Program-made: the position numbers and the translations under genes
Assembly (NCBI RefSeq): GCF_900113005.1
Contig: NZ_FONW01000001.1
Coordinates: 824,996 to 888,995, forward strand
DNA: 64,000 nucleotides
Source of the DNA: Sunxiuqinia elliptica
GTDB lineage: Bacteria; Bacteroidota; Bacteroidia; Bacteroidales; Prolixibacteraceae
Direction: 5' to 3'
Notes under the pieces: generated by a model
Seen by the model: the letters and a program-made list of their open reading frames with translations, nothing else
What the model was told of the DNA's origin: nothing
The model's database searches: none
In this document: piece by piece, positions 26,011-34,829 of the stretch
Layout: every line of letters begins with the position of its first letter
Numbering within the stretch: the first letter of the stretch is position 1

Positions 26011-26060
26011 AAAAGCCCTTGATCAGGAAGATGTATGTTCTTCGGATCAAGGGCTTTTGA
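26011..26060 (+). terminator. Rho-independent terminator after the phosphoesterase gene
   Basis: The stem AAAAGCCCTTGATC/GATCAAGGGCTTTT is 14 bp and perfect, with a 20-base loop that itself can pair weakly, followed by GATGTTTAT. It could work in both directions. Confidence 0.75.
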
Positions 26061-26177
26061 TGTTTATAATAATGGATAAAGGAAAACGGGAACCGGAGAA
26101 AAGGGAATAGAGGATGAGTCCCTTTGGCTTGAAGAGAGATTAAAGAGAAGACTAGTTGCAAGAGGGAGCACTGGTAA

Positions 26178-26278
26178 ACTCACCCCAGAGTCATGCTCAA
26201 TCCTGTCGGATCTCACCGACTCTTCCCGTCTCTTCCAGAAGAGACGGGAAAAGCGAGAGCAACGAGCTTGGGGAGAGT
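26178..26278. repeat. Type A structured repeat, copy 7 (compensated stem)
   Basis: The stem reads CCCGTCTCTTC/GAAGAGACGGG. Compared with copy 6, a C-G pair has become G-C with both arms changed. This is a second independent compensatory change in the family. Confidence 0.85.
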
Positions 26279-26621
26279 TTGTAAAACAAGCGATGGGAAA
26301 GATCCTGAGACAAGTTCAGGAAGATGCTAAACTCAAAGAAGACACGAATCCAACTACTAATTATCGGAAAAAGGATTGGCCTACGAGGGTTTTGAACCAG
26401 AAAACAAGGGAAGGAATTCGCATAGGTACTCGCTAAGAAAAACCTGTTTGACGACCAAAGGGAGGAGTTGGTTTTCGGGGAGTGACTGATCCGTGGTTTT
26501 CATTCAAAAGCATCGTCAGCCTTGATCTTTTCGTTCTTTTGGATTAAGCCAAAAGGACAAGTCGGTTTAATGTGATCGGAAGAGTTAGGAAGGAATGGAA
26601 CTCCAGACTGATAAAGAAAAG

Positions 26622-26697
26622 TGAACCACCTCGTCACCGATTAATCGGTGCCACTCCTCCTCGGAAAGGAGGAGAAACAGCAAACTGCTTTTGTTTT
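26622..26697. repeat. Type B repeat, short fragment
   Basis: It matches the core of the type B repeat: the palindrome CACCGATTAATCGGTG, the CTCCTCC hairpin and AAACAGCAAACTGCTTTTG. Both outer parts are missing. Confidence 0.75.
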
Positions 26698-26824
26698 GTA
26701 AGCAAGAGATACGTTTGCCGCCATCCTTTCAGCGTCTCCAAGACCTGAAAGGTTTAAAAGCAAGAAGAAAAACCAAGCCTTTTCTTAAGTTCCAAACTAT
26801 GGAAAAGCTCAAGCAATAGCCAAA

Positions 26825-28000
26825 CTATTTGGGGCGATAAAGTCCTTCGTGCGTCTCCCGGATCAGTTCGGCTAGCGGAACGCCTTCCGGGCAGCGGCTG
26901 AGGTCAATCTGTTGCAGGTTTTCCTTGGTTGGAAACTGCCCCGGGAACCAATGGCTCTTTTCCTGGAACATGTTGTAGCGGTATTCGCCAAAAGCCTTCA
27001 TGTCGTAGCACTTCCAGAGTTTCCGGAAGCGTAGGATCTCGGGGATATTCAACCCGGAAGGATCATTTTCCATGACATATCCATCAAAATCGGCAAAGGG
27101 CACTTGTGCAACTTGCTTATCGAGCAGCTTTTTGATGCGCAAATCATCGACTGACAAAGGCGATGGCGCCGGGAAAATTCCGTTTAACGGGTCAAAGTGC
27201 TCGGGTTCATTCAATCCAAAGGACAGGGTGTGTACACCGGGATTGCTTAGGCAGAAGCGGGCATTCCATTGAAGGGGCGAAAGCGGAGCCGTCAGCTGCT
27301 CGAGCTTGGGTGGTGGGCTAAACAAACGTCCGCCCTTGTCGTTCGGCGAGATGATAAAAACACCCATGTCTTTTTGTTGGGCCAGGGCAATGGCCGGCTC
27401 GTTGCGCTGAAAGAAGTAGTAATAGTGCAGGTTGACAAAGTCGAACAAATCTGTTTCAATGGCTTTCAAAATAACATGAAGCGGTGCGTGTGTACTAAAT
27501 CCCACGTGACAAATCACTCCTTCCTCTTTCAGCCGAAGCAAGGTTTCCACTGGGCCGCCAGGAGCACAGGCCTGTTCAAGCAACTCCAGGTTGTTGATGC
27601 CATGCCAGCCGTAAAAATCAAAATAGTCCGTTTGCAGGGTTTCCAACTGTTCCTCCACCAGTTGACGGGTTTCGTCGGCTGTTTTCGGGTTACCCTTGGT
27701 CATCAGGAAATAACGGTCACGTTGGATGTTTAGCTCTTCATTCAGCACGCGTCCATAAACGGTCTCGCTCTTTTTATAGCCATAAGCAGTTTCTATCAGG
27801 TTGATGCCTTGTTCCAGCGCTAGGCTAACCGTTTGGCGACATTGTGTCAAGGTGTCTTCCGGAATTTCGTGCCGGGGATCGTCCCAGCCATGCTTGAAGC
27901 GCATGCCCCCAAGGGTAATAACACTGACTGCTTTATTACTTTTCCCAAACCGGCGGTAAGCCATTTGGGGGCGGTACATGCTCATGTTGGTATAATCCAT
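26825..28000 (-). CDS. Aldo/keto reductase
   Basis: The 391-residue NADPH-type oxidoreductase has the AKR barrel. Residues 15-35 carry YRRFGKSNKAVSVITLGGM, and the catalytic-region pattern GINLIETAYGYKKSETVYG follows at about 65-83, where an Asp/Tyr/Lys relay is usual; the aspartate position holds Glu here. Then come FLMTKGNPK (about 100) and the cofactor-side FIISPNDKGGRLF (about 225). The C-terminal 60 residues (CYDMKAFGEYRYNMFQ...GLYRPK) extend beyond the classic barrel. Related large AKRs often end in an iron-sulfur cysteine cluster, which this one lacks. The substrate is unknown. The gene stands alone; a divergent cyclase-family gene lies 220 bp to the right. Confidence 0.9.
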   Translation of the reverse strand: MDYTNMSMYRPQMAYRRFGKSNKAVSVITLGGMRFKHGWDDPRHEIPEDTLTQCRQTVSLALEQGINLIETAYGYKKSETVYGRVLNEELNIQRDRYFLMTKGNPKTADETRQLVEEQLETLQTDYFDFYGWHGINNLELLEQACAPGGPVETLLRLKEEGVICHVGFSTHAPLHVILKAIETDLFDFVNLHYYYFFQRNEPAIALAQQKDMGVFIISPNDKGGRLFSPPPKLEQLTAPLSPLQWNARFCLSNPGVHTLSFGLNEPEHFDPLNGIFPAPSPLSVDDLRIKKLLDKQVAQVPFADFDGYVMENDPSGLNIPEILRFRKLWKCYDMKAFGEYRYNMFQEKSHWFPGQFPTKENLQQIDLSRCPEGVPLAELIRETHEGLYRPK

Positions 28001-28221
28001 CGTGTGTTGAGGAATAAATTAAAGGCATCAAAAGTAATCAATCCCAACAAGACGAAAGCCGGAATGTTCAGGTTTGGAGGAGGAAGATGCAGCGAGCTTT
28101 TAAAAAAAAGTTTGAGGATTGGAGTGTGCTGAATGTAAGCGGGCTAACTAAACAATTTGTTTGAACTAAAGGTTACTAATGCAAATGATCTAAAACAAAA
28201 ATCAAATTAAACCAAACAACG

Positions 28222-29160
28222 ATGCAACGAGTAACCATCCTGCTATTATTCTTAATCGGACATTCCCTGTTTTCTTCTTGTCAGCCAATTGAGCACTCCG
28301 AATGGGGTGAGGGAGACCAGCGTGGAGCGATGAACCGCTTGGGACCTGAACAAGTGCTGGCTGCTTCCAAATTGATTCGACAAGGAAAAACCATCGAGCT
28401 GGGACGCCTTTACAGCAACGACATGCCTTTGCCGGGAAAGCGTTCTTACCAGCTCCAAATTCCCGATTCTCTTCGCTTTGGGCCTTATGGCGATAATCAA
28501 GTTGTTTTCAATGTTGATGTGGTCGCAAGTACCTTGACTCAGATTGGAACCCAGTTTGATGGCTTGGGACATGTTGGTCGGCGAAGTTTCTGGACCGATT
28601 ATTATTACAATGGCTTTAAAGGCTCGGACATTGTTACGGAGAATGGGCTGACCAAGTTGGGTGTTGAGCAGGTTGGTGCTTTTTTTACGCGTGGAATTTT
28701 AATTGACATTCCGGCCTACAAGGGAGTTAAGCAGTTGGAGAAGGGATACATCATTAGTGAAGCCGATGTGCGTGGGTGCTTGGAGCAGAAAGGACTGAGC
28801 CTGCGTGAAGGCGATGTGGTGTTGGTACGTACCGGGCAGGGGCAGCTTTGGAATCAAGGGGTGAAGGCGATGAGCCAGGCTCCGGGATTGGGAATTGCCG
28901 CCGTGCGATGGTTGGCTGCTCAAAAGATTGTTATGATTGGTGCCGATAATAATGCGGTGGAGGCTACTCCGGGAGAACATCCGAAGCATGCGATTGAAGG
29001 GCATGAGGAGCTGCTGATCAAACATGGAATTTACCTGTTTGAAAACCTGGATTTGGAAGCCTTGTCGCGTGAGCAGGTTTATGAATTTGCTTTTTCGTAT
29101 GCCCCGTTAAAGTTGAAGGGAGCTACGGGATCTCCTGGTAATCCGGTTGCCATTTACTAA
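28222..29160 (+). CDS. Cyclase-family (kynurenine formamidase-like) lipoprotein
   Basis: The 312-residue protein has a lipoprotein signal (FSSC, Cys20) and a domain of the cyclase/formamidase family (PF04199 type), metal-dependent amide or ester hydrolases. The conserved metal-site pattern usually written HxGTHxDxPxH appears as TQIGTQFDGLGHVG (about 96-109); one of the usual His positions is Gln here, though Asp and the last His remain. A second conserved stretch is LREGDVVLVRTGQG (about 193-206). The N-terminal WGEGDQRGAMNRLGP (about 27-41) is typical of bacterial members with this longer form. Export to the envelope suggests action on an external substrate. No partner genes are nearby. Confidence 0.85.
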   Translation: MQRVTILLLFLIGHSLFSSCQPIEHSEWGEGDQRGAMNRLGPEQVLAASKLIRQGKTIELGRLYSNDMPLPGKRSYQLQIPDSLRFGPYGDNQVVFNVDVVASTLTQIGTQFDGLGHVGRRSFWTDYYYNGFKGSDIVTENGLTKLGVEQVGAFFTRGILIDIPAYKGVKQLEKGYIISEADVRGCLEQKGLSLREGDVVLVRTGQGQLWNQGVKAMSQAPGLGIAAVRWLAAQKIVMIGADNNAVEATPGEHPKHAIEGHEELLIKHGIYLFENLDLEALSREQVYEFAFSYAPLKLKGATGSPGNPVAIY

Positions 29161-29331
29161 TGGAGACTGCCAGCCCGAGAACGCTCTCGTTTTTTGTAAC
29201 CACGCTTCATGTGCCCGAACGAATAAGCTAAGTATATTTTCTCAGCGTAGCATCCTTCTAAAATGTAAAATAGGAGTTTGCTGGTGTTTACAGAAATAAG
29301 CCCATCTTTGCAGGACGATAAGTTTTCTGCG

Positions 29332-30327
29332 ATGGCTAAAATAAATGTACATGCACTGAAACGCTTTCTTCCTGACGGATTTATTAGCGGAATTATTGGG
29401 ATGATTCTACTGGCTTACCTTGTTCCGGGAATTGGCAAGGAAGGCAGTTTGGTGGAATTGAAGACCTTGATCCGTTACGGAATTTCCCTGCTTTTTTTCT
29501 TTTATGGCTTACGGCTGAGTCCTGAAAAATTGAAAAATGATTTGAGCAATTGGCGCCTGCATTTGCTTATTCAATCCATTACCTTTTTGGTGTTTCCATT
29601 GGTTGTTCTGGCTTTTCGTCCGTTGCTTGCAGGCACCGAAAATGAATTGTTGTGGTTGGCTGTATTCTTCTTAGCTGCTTTGCCTTCAACGGTTTCCTCT
29701 TCGGTGGTGATGGTCTCCATTGCCGAAGGAAATATTCCCAGTGCAATTTTCAATGCCAGCATATCGGGAGTTATCGGTATCCTCATTACGCCTTTGTGGA
29801 TGGGCATCTTTATGGAGAAGCAACAGGAAGCTTTTGCTTTTGCTGAGGTCATTCAAGACCTGGTTGCTCAGATTTTAATTCCCGTTTGTTTGGGGCTGAT
29901 TCTGCATCGTTGGTGGGGGCAGTGGGCCATTCGAAACAAACGCTATTTTAGTCTGTTCGACAAAACAGTGATTCTGACCATCGTTTACCGTAGTTTTAGC
30001 GATTCATTCTTGAATGGGGTTTTTACGAGCATTCAACTGCATGAACTCTTGATTCTTGGAGCGAGTGTCATTGCCTTGTTCTTTTTTATTTTTGAAGGAA
30101 CCAAGCTGGTGACACGTTTGATGCACTTTAATCGCGAAGACCGGATTACAGTTTTATTTGCAGGCTCCAAAAAGTCCTTGGTTCACGGTTCGGTGATGGC
30201 AGCCGTCTTGTTTGCCGGGAGTCCGCTGGGGAGCCTTTTCCTGGTTCCCGTCATGATCTACCATGCCTTCCAGCTTTTCTTCATCAGCATCGTTGCCCGC
30301 CGCTATAGTAAAGAATTACATGCATAG
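29332..30327 (+). CDS. Bile acid:sodium symporter family (SBF-like, YfeH type) transporter
   Basis: The 331-residue inner-membrane protein has about ten hydrophobic segments, as in the SBF_like/BASS family of sodium-coupled organic anion carriers. Recognisable parts are ALPSTVSSSVVMVSIAEGN (about 120-138), the discontinuous helix region expected to bind Na+, and NASISGVIGILITPLW (about 145-160). The late segment FAGSKKSLVHGSVMAAVLF (about 280-298) is typical of YfeH-like members. The ATG at 29332 is chosen over a TTG at 29278 because it gives the usual short cytosolic N-terminus (KINVHALKRFLPDGF). The substrate is unknown. The gene is monocistronic and convergent with the next unit. Confidence 0.92.
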   Translation: MAKINVHALKRFLPDGFISGIIGMILLAYLVPGIGKEGSLVELKTLIRYGISLLFFFYGLRLSPEKLKNDLSNWRLHLLIQSITFLVFPLVVLAFRPLLAGTENELLWLAVFFLAALPSTVSSSVVMVSIAEGNIPSAIFNASISGVIGILITPLWMGIFMEKQQEAFAFAEVIQDLVAQILIPVCLGLILHRWWGQWAIRNKRYFSLFDKTVILTIVYRSFSDSFLNGVFTSIQLHELLILGASVIALFFFIFEGTKLVTRLMHFNREDRITVLFAGSKKSLVHGSVMAAVLFAGSPLGSLFLVPVMIYHAFQLFFISIVARRYSKELHA

Positions 30328-30338
30328 GCTGAAATAGA

Positions 30339-30368
30339 AAACCCAGCCTCAGGGAATGAAGCCGGGTT
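30339..30368 (-). terminator. Rho-independent terminator for the minus-strand pair at 30414-31643
   Basis: On the minus strand the stem AACCCGGC/GGCTGGGTT is followed by TTCTATTTC, about 45 bp after the stop of the 30414 gene. Confidence 0.6.
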
Positions 30369-30413
30369 GGGAAATCTACTTTAAGGGGAAGGAAATAGTG
30401 ATTGGTCTTTTGC

Positions 30414-31166
30414 TTATTCTTTTACATAGCTAAAGGCCTTTTTATAGAATACTTCGCCCGATTTTACACTGGCAATGCAGTTAATAAATCGTTTATTCAA
30501 TGGCTTGAAAGCTTCGCCAAATTCGTCTTTAAATTTTTGATCCTGTTGGTAATAGTCCAACACATCTTTGCCGTAGGACCAACCGATGTAGCTGGGGGTT
30601 TGCAGGCCAATGCCAGCTTTCCCAATATACCAGGGATCGTTGTAGTTGTGCTCGGCCAATAGTTGGTTGGCCTCCTTAATGACGGCTTCCATTTCTTTTT
30701 GCATGGCTGGGATGATCCGGAATTCCTGGTATTGCAGGTACTCGGCTTCAGCAATCTCTGGTCGTGGATTTTCGGGCATGTAGGAGAGCTCATGCATGGC
30801 GGTCATGGTAAAAGAATTGTTCTTGCTCTTGGTCTTGCCAAAGGCTTTCGCTTTTTCCTCGCCCCACTTTTTCATAATCTTGTTCCAGCTTGCCTCAATG
30901 GCATCAATGTCTTTAAGTGAATTGATTGGGTACCAAACTTCATAGTCGAGATCCCGCGAAGCCCAAACATAAAAGCTGAATGGAAAGTCATTCTCTTTCG
31001 CTAAAACAGCAAGCTCTTTGCTCATCTCCTGGTAGTCGAAAAGTGATTGCGGATGAACGGTTTCGACATAACAGTACCACAGCTGTTCGTTGTTTTTTTC
31101 CTGGGCATTGATGCTTAGTGAAAGTGCCATGAGCAGGAGAAATGTAAATAGGTATCGTTTTTTCAT
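30414..31166 (-). CDS. Secreted protein, probably with dimeric alpha/beta-barrel fold
   Basis: The 250-residue protein has a clear signal peptide (1-22, ending INAQ). The mature part starts with LWYCYVETVHPQSLFDYQEMSKEL and later has YVWASRDLDYEVWYPINSLKDIDAIEASWNKIMKKWGEE. This is the beta-alpha-beta rhythm of ferredoxin-like dimeric barrels, such as NIPSNAP/EthD relatives; this fold assignment is inference. No catalytic motif is evident. It lies 48 bp after a second, shorter secreted gene (31215-31643) on the same strand with a similar layout (VSWHEVVFIDFKPGKVERAKEIIEEYK), so they are likely co-transcribed and may be distant paralogues. The function is unknown. Confidence 0.7.
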   Translation of the reverse strand: MKKRYLFTFLLLMALSLSINAQEKNNEQLWYCYVETVHPQSLFDYQEMSKELAVLAKENDFPFSFYVWASRDLDYEVWYPINSLKDIDAIEASWNKIMKKWGEEKAKAFGKTKSKNNSFTMTAMHELSYMPENPRPEIAEAEYLQYQEFRIIPAMQKEMEAVIKEANQLLAEHNYNDPWYIGKAGIGLQTPSYIGWSYGKDVLDYYQQDQKFKDEFGEAFKPLNKRFINCIASVKSGEVFYKKAFSYVKE

Positions 31167-31214
31167 AACTCAATGTGTGTTTAATGAATTTTTGGATGAA
31201 ATAAATGCTTGTGT

Positions 31215-31643
31215 TTATAGTTCTTTGTGGGTAATGTAACTGGTTGTTTTCAGAACCAGGCTGGCATACTCTTTTTGAAGTGCCTCGGCTGCTTCTTTGG
31301 ATCCCTGCTGTTTGATGAATTCCGTCCACCATTTAACACCATCCGGAGATCGGCGCCATTCCAAATCGGCAGGGCCGCCTTTCATGGTCCAAATCAACAT
31401 CATGTTGTATTCTCCAGTCATCAACCAGTGAGTTTCTGGTCCGGTAACACCAGCTGCTTTGCCAGCAGCTTTATACTCTTCGATAATCTCTTTTGCACGT
31501 TCTACCTTGCCGGGTTTAAAATCGATAAAAACGACTTCATGCCAACTAACGTTTTCAAATTTGCTCGGCTTTATTTCGTCTTGAGCAAAAAGACCCGATG
31601 CCAGGAATAGTAGCATCACTAGAAGTAAATTGATTCTTTTCAT
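31215..31643 (-). CDS. Small secreted protein, dimeric alpha/beta-barrel-like
   Basis: The 142-residue protein has a signal peptide (1-20, GLFAQ). The mature domain of about 120 residues reads WHEVVFIDFKPGKVERAKEIIEEYKAAGKAAG...THWLMTGEYNMMLIWTMKGGPADLEWRRSPDGVKWW, one beta-alpha-beta-beta unit as in small dimeric ferredoxin-like proteins. It is the first gene of a two-gene unit with 30414-31166. The stop is close to the next start (48 bp). No metal or catalytic motif is obvious. The function is unknown. Confidence 0.7.
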   Translation of the reverse strand: MKRINLLLVMLLFLASGLFAQDEIKPSKFENVSWHEVVFIDFKPGKVERAKEIIEEYKAAGKAAGVTGPETHWLMTGEYNMMLIWTMKGGPADLEWRRSPDGVKWWTEFIKQQGSKEAAEALQKEYASLVLKTTSYITHKEL

Positions 31644-32032
31644 ACACCTTGATTTTAATTAAACTGCGTTTATCTTGACTTTAAAAGTCATTCATTAATT
31701 ACCACGCTGGTGTATGTAAAGGTTTTGAGAAAGTGTTGTTTGCTCTTAGCAATAAGCAAATTACGGCTTATTTAGATTGAATCAAAATAACTATGTTTAG
31801 CTGTGGCAAATGAATGGCGTTTTTTTGTTAGAACTTGCGTCCTTAAGCGATTTCTGAAAATTGAAAAAGCGTTTTTTAGGATTGACAAAGTGGATTTGTT
31901 GAAGGGGAGCAAGGCATTCATGAATCTTTGCATGCCTTAGAGGAGCATTCGTTTTATTATCAAAAAAGATGATCGGAATTTTCAGGTTGATTTAATACCT
32001 TTATCGGGTTGCAGTAAATTCAACAAACTTCT
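31644..32032. other. Divergent intergenic region, no gene seen
   Basis: About 390 bp between divergent units. It holds a 15-bp palindrome TGACTTTAAAAGTCA at 31676-31690, 33 bp upstream of the small secreted gene, which could be an operator. No clear promoter or RNA gene was found in the remaining sequence. Confidence 0.45.
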
Positions 32033-33556
32033 ATGGTTCGCACACTTGCAAAAATAAGTCTGGTCTTGTTGGTCATTGTGGCCTTGCCAATGAGCTTTTA
32101 CCTGGTGCGCGAATTTTCGGCTTTGAGCAAAAATGAAGAGATGGTTGAGCGGGTGTTCAGCACGCAGCTGGAGTCGATTTTGTATTCCATTAACCAGTAT
32201 TCCGAAAATGTGGTTCAGCAATGGAGCTTAAGTGTTGATCAGCCTGTTGAACCTCAAAGCGAACTGATGGAAGGTTTGGTGGATAACTTGTTTCAGTACA
32301 ATGCGGCAGTGCAGGCTGTTCGGTTTATCGACTTGGAAAGTAAGCAACAAGAGGCTATTTACTTCAACGATTCCATATTTGAACTATCAGTTTGGCCCGA
32401 TGAAGAGCAGGTAGAGCAGCTGCAGGCTTACCTGGAGAGCAGTTATCAGCAAATCCGGGTGGATGTTTGGCATGAAAGTCTGTTGCTTTATTTTCTTCCG
32501 CGAAATGGGCAGGGAAAGCAGGCCTGTCAGTTGGTTGTTGAACCTTCAACATTTTTGATGCGAAACCTGAGTCCCATCATTCAAAAGGTTGCCCAGGATT
32601 TGTTCTATGTTAGCATTACGGATTCGATTTCGGGACAAACAATCTATACAACGGGAGATGAGGGGGATTTGTCTGACTCGTGGAGCAAGGCAAGCATGTG
32701 GTATCTGCCGGGCTATGAGCTGGGCATTCGGTTGAAATCAAAAACATTGGAAGAGCTGGCTTCGGAGCGTTCACAACGTGATAACTACTTGCTGATGGCC
32801 ATTGGCTTGATGGTGGTTATCGGCTTTATCTTTGTGTTGGTCAATATCCGCAAGGAAATGAAGTTGGCTGAGATTAAATCTGAATTTGTATCGAATGTGT
32901 CGCATGAAATTCGAACGCCGCTGGCACTGATCAGTATGTATGCTGAAACCTTGCTGTTGAAGCGTGTGAAAACGGAAGAAAAGCAAACAGAATATTTGAA
33001 AACCATTCAGCAGGAGAGTTTCCGTCTGACAGGAATTGTGAATCGAATTTTGAATTTTTCCCGTCTGGAAAAGAACCGAATCAAATACCGTTTTGAGAAA
33101 ATTGACCTTCGTGAGGCTATCCCGGAAGTGGTGGGCACGTTCAGAACCCACCTGGATGCAGCAGGCGTGGACTGCTGTTGCGAGGAAAACAAGGAGGAAG
33201 CTTGGGTAATGGCCGACTGGGAGTCGTTGAAAACCATGCTGAATAACCTGTTGGATAATGCGATTAAATACAGTGGTTCTGAGAAAAAGATCAGGGTTCG
33301 GCTGGAGCACAAGCCGAAGCAAGTATGGGTTGAAGTGGAGGACAATGGGATTGGGATTGCGTCCAAGAATCAGAAGTATGTTTTTGACCAGTTCTACCGG
33401 GTGACTGATGGTGATCTGGCACATCAGGCGAAAGGTTCGGGCTTAGGGCTTAACCTGGTGAAACGCATGATGAAAGCGCATGGTGGATCGGTTGCAGTAA
33501 GAAGTAGGCTGGGTGAAGGAAGTACTTTTGTATTGAAATTTCCGAGAAAAAAATAA
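32033..33556 (+). CDS. Sensor histidine kinase of a two-component pair
   Basis: The 507-residue kinase has an N-terminal membrane segment (about 5-24), a periplasmic sensor of about 220 residues with no recognised domain, and a second membrane segment (about 262-280, YLLMAIGLMVVIGFIFVLV). The H-box VSHEIRTPLALIS (phospho-acceptor His291), the N-box NNLLDNAIKYSG, and the ATP-lid motifs VEDNGIGI and GSGLGLNLV follow. The response regulator gene follows after 4 bp, so this is a standard pair in one operon. The small secreted gene and the two sugar-binding-module genes downstream could be its targets, which is inference from order only. Confidence 0.95.
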   Translation: MVRTLAKISLVLLVIVALPMSFYLVREFSALSKNEEMVERVFSTQLESILYSINQYSENVVQQWSLSVDQPVEPQSELMEGLVDNLFQYNAAVQAVRFIDLESKQQEAIYFNDSIFELSVWPDEEQVEQLQAYLESSYQQIRVDVWHESLLLYFLPRNGQGKQACQLVVEPSTFLMRNLSPIIQKVAQDLFYVSITDSISGQTIYTTGDEGDLSDSWSKASMWYLPGYELGIRLKSKTLEELASERSQRDNYLLMAIGLMVVIGFIFVLVNIRKEMKLAEIKSEFVSNVSHEIRTPLALISMYAETLLLKRVKTEEKQTEYLKTIQQESFRLTGIVNRILNFSRLEKNRIKYRFEKIDLREAIPEVVGTFRTHLDAAGVDCCCEENKEEAWVMADWESLKTMLNNLLDNAIKYSGSEKKIRVRLEHKPKQVWVEVEDNGIGIASKNQKYVFDQFYRVTDGDLAHQAKGSGLGLNLVKRMMKAHGGSVAVRSRLGEGSTFVLKFPRKK

Positions 33557-33560
33557 GCAC

Positions 33561-34241
33561 ATGTCAAAGATTTTAATTGTAGAAGACGAACAAGCCATGT
33601 TGATTGGGTTACATGATAACCTGGAGTTTGAAGGTTACGAAGTTGATACGGCCAGTCGTGGCGATGATGGCTTGAAAAAGATCCTCACTGGAGGCTTTGA
33701 CTTGGTCCTGCTTGACGTGATGTTGCCGGGCTTGTCGGGTTTTGATGTGTGCAAAAAAGCGCGGGCAGGGGGAATTGATACGCCCATCATTTTACTGACC
33801 GCACGAGGCGAGGAGCTGGATAAGGTCTTGGGCCTTGAGCTTGGAGCCGATGATTATGTGACCAAGCCATTCAGCTTGCGAGAGTTGCTGGCACGCATCA
33901 AGGTGATTCTTCGACGGGCAGGAAATGGAACGCCATCAGGCAGTAGTTTTTTGACAATTGGGCAAATTCAGGTTTCGTTTGATGCTTATGAAGCCAAAAC
34001 TTTGAATGGCGATGTGGTGAAAATGTCACACAAAGAATTTGAAATTCTGCATTACCTCCATCGGCAAACAGGGCGTATTGTTACCCGCGATGACATTCTG
34101 GATCAGGTGTGGGGCATGGATTATCAGCCTACTGCCCGGACCGTCGATAACTTCATTGTTCGCTTACGAACCAAAATCGATACTGACGAAAGCCAACACA
34201 TTATTACGGTGCATGGGGTTGGCTACAAGCTGGTTTTATAG
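33561..34241 (+). CDS. OmpR/PhoB-family response regulator
   Basis: The 226-residue protein has a receiver domain (1-118) with phosphorylation site Asp52 (LVLLDVMLPG), the acidic pair Glu8-Asp9, the Thr switch in IILLTARGEE and Lys102 region VTKPFSLRELLARI. A winged-helix DNA-binding domain of the Trans_reg_C type follows (about 130-225, MSHKEFEILHYLHRQTGRIVTRDDILDQVWG and RTVDNFIVRLRTKI). It is co-transcribed with the kinase gene 4 bp upstream. Its targets are unknown. Confidence 0.96.
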   Translation: MSKILIVEDEQAMLIGLHDNLEFEGYEVDTASRGDDGLKKILTGGFDLVLLDVMLPGLSGFDVCKKARAGGIDTPIILLTARGEELDKVLGLELGADDYVTKPFSLRELLARIKVILRRAGNGTPSGSSFLTIGQIQVSFDAYEAKTLNGDVVKMSHKEFEILHYLHRQTGRIVTRDDILDQVWGMDYQPTARTVDNFIVRLRTKIDTDESQHIITVHGVGYKLVL

Positions 34242-34384
34242 CAAAAACATACCTTTTTCGCTCTTGTGACAAAACTGTGACAACTTATTGCATTCGGTGA
34301 CCATCGTTTGACAGGGAGGTTACATTGCTGCTGTTTCTTTGTAATGTAAAACAATGAAAACAGAAACATTTAAAGCTCAAAGCA

Positions 34385-34765
34385 ATGAAAACACAAAGAA
34401 TCACAATGATGGTTGTCGCTTTTTTTATGATGACCGGTTTGGTCGCCGCTGGCGAAACAGAATCAGCAGTAAACATGGCCAAAAAAGAACTCTACCAAGA
34501 AATTAAGACTTGTTTTAAAGATGATATTAACAAGCCGTTTAATTACTTCTACCAAAACAACATCAACCGGGTTGATGACCGGGTTCAAATTTGTTTTGTA
34601 GTCGATCATGATCAAAGTCTGCGTATTGTCCGTCTGCGTTGCGATGATCCAGACGCTCGTGACTATGTGAAACATGTATTTAAAAACAGAACGTTAACAG
34701 CAGACAGTGTGCTTGTGGGGAAAGCATATATTGTTAACATGACTTTGCGTTATGGTGCCAAATAA
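34385..34765 (+). CDS. Small secreted protein of unknown function
   Basis: The 126-residue protein has a signal peptide (about 1-22, ending VAAGE). The mature part of about 100 residues contains KKELYQEIKTCFKDDINKPFNYFYQNNINRVDDRVQICFVVDHDQSLRIVRLRCDDPDARDYVKHVF. The end of this resembles the small TonB-C-like or ferredoxin-like beta-alpha fold seen in short periplasmic proteins of Bacteroidota; that assignment is weak. Cys residues near 42, 64 and 81 could pair. It lies 143 bp after the two-component pair and 64 bp before the sugar-binding-module genes. The function is unknown. Confidence 0.7.
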   Translation: MKTQRITMMVVAFFMMTGLVAAGETESAVNMAKKELYQEIKTCFKDDINKPFNYFYQNNINRVDDRVQICFVVDHDQSLRIVRLRCDDPDARDYVKHVFKNRTLTADSVLVGKAYIVNMTLRYGAK

Positions 34766-34829
34766 GCACTAATCAGCCTTTCGAATTGATTTTGTTTTAA
34801 TATCTTGTAGCCTAAAGTTACTTTCAATT

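Larger units (their letters stand above)
25930..26824. other. Repeat-bearing intergenic region, no gene seen
   Basis: About 900 bp with no credible gene. It holds a strong terminator-like hairpin (26011-26060), a type A repeat copy with its usual left flank (GAGAAGACTAGTTGCAAGAG, also present before copy 2), and a short piece of the type B repeat (about 26622-26697). The stretch 26285-26620 shows nothing recognisable. Confidence 0.6.
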
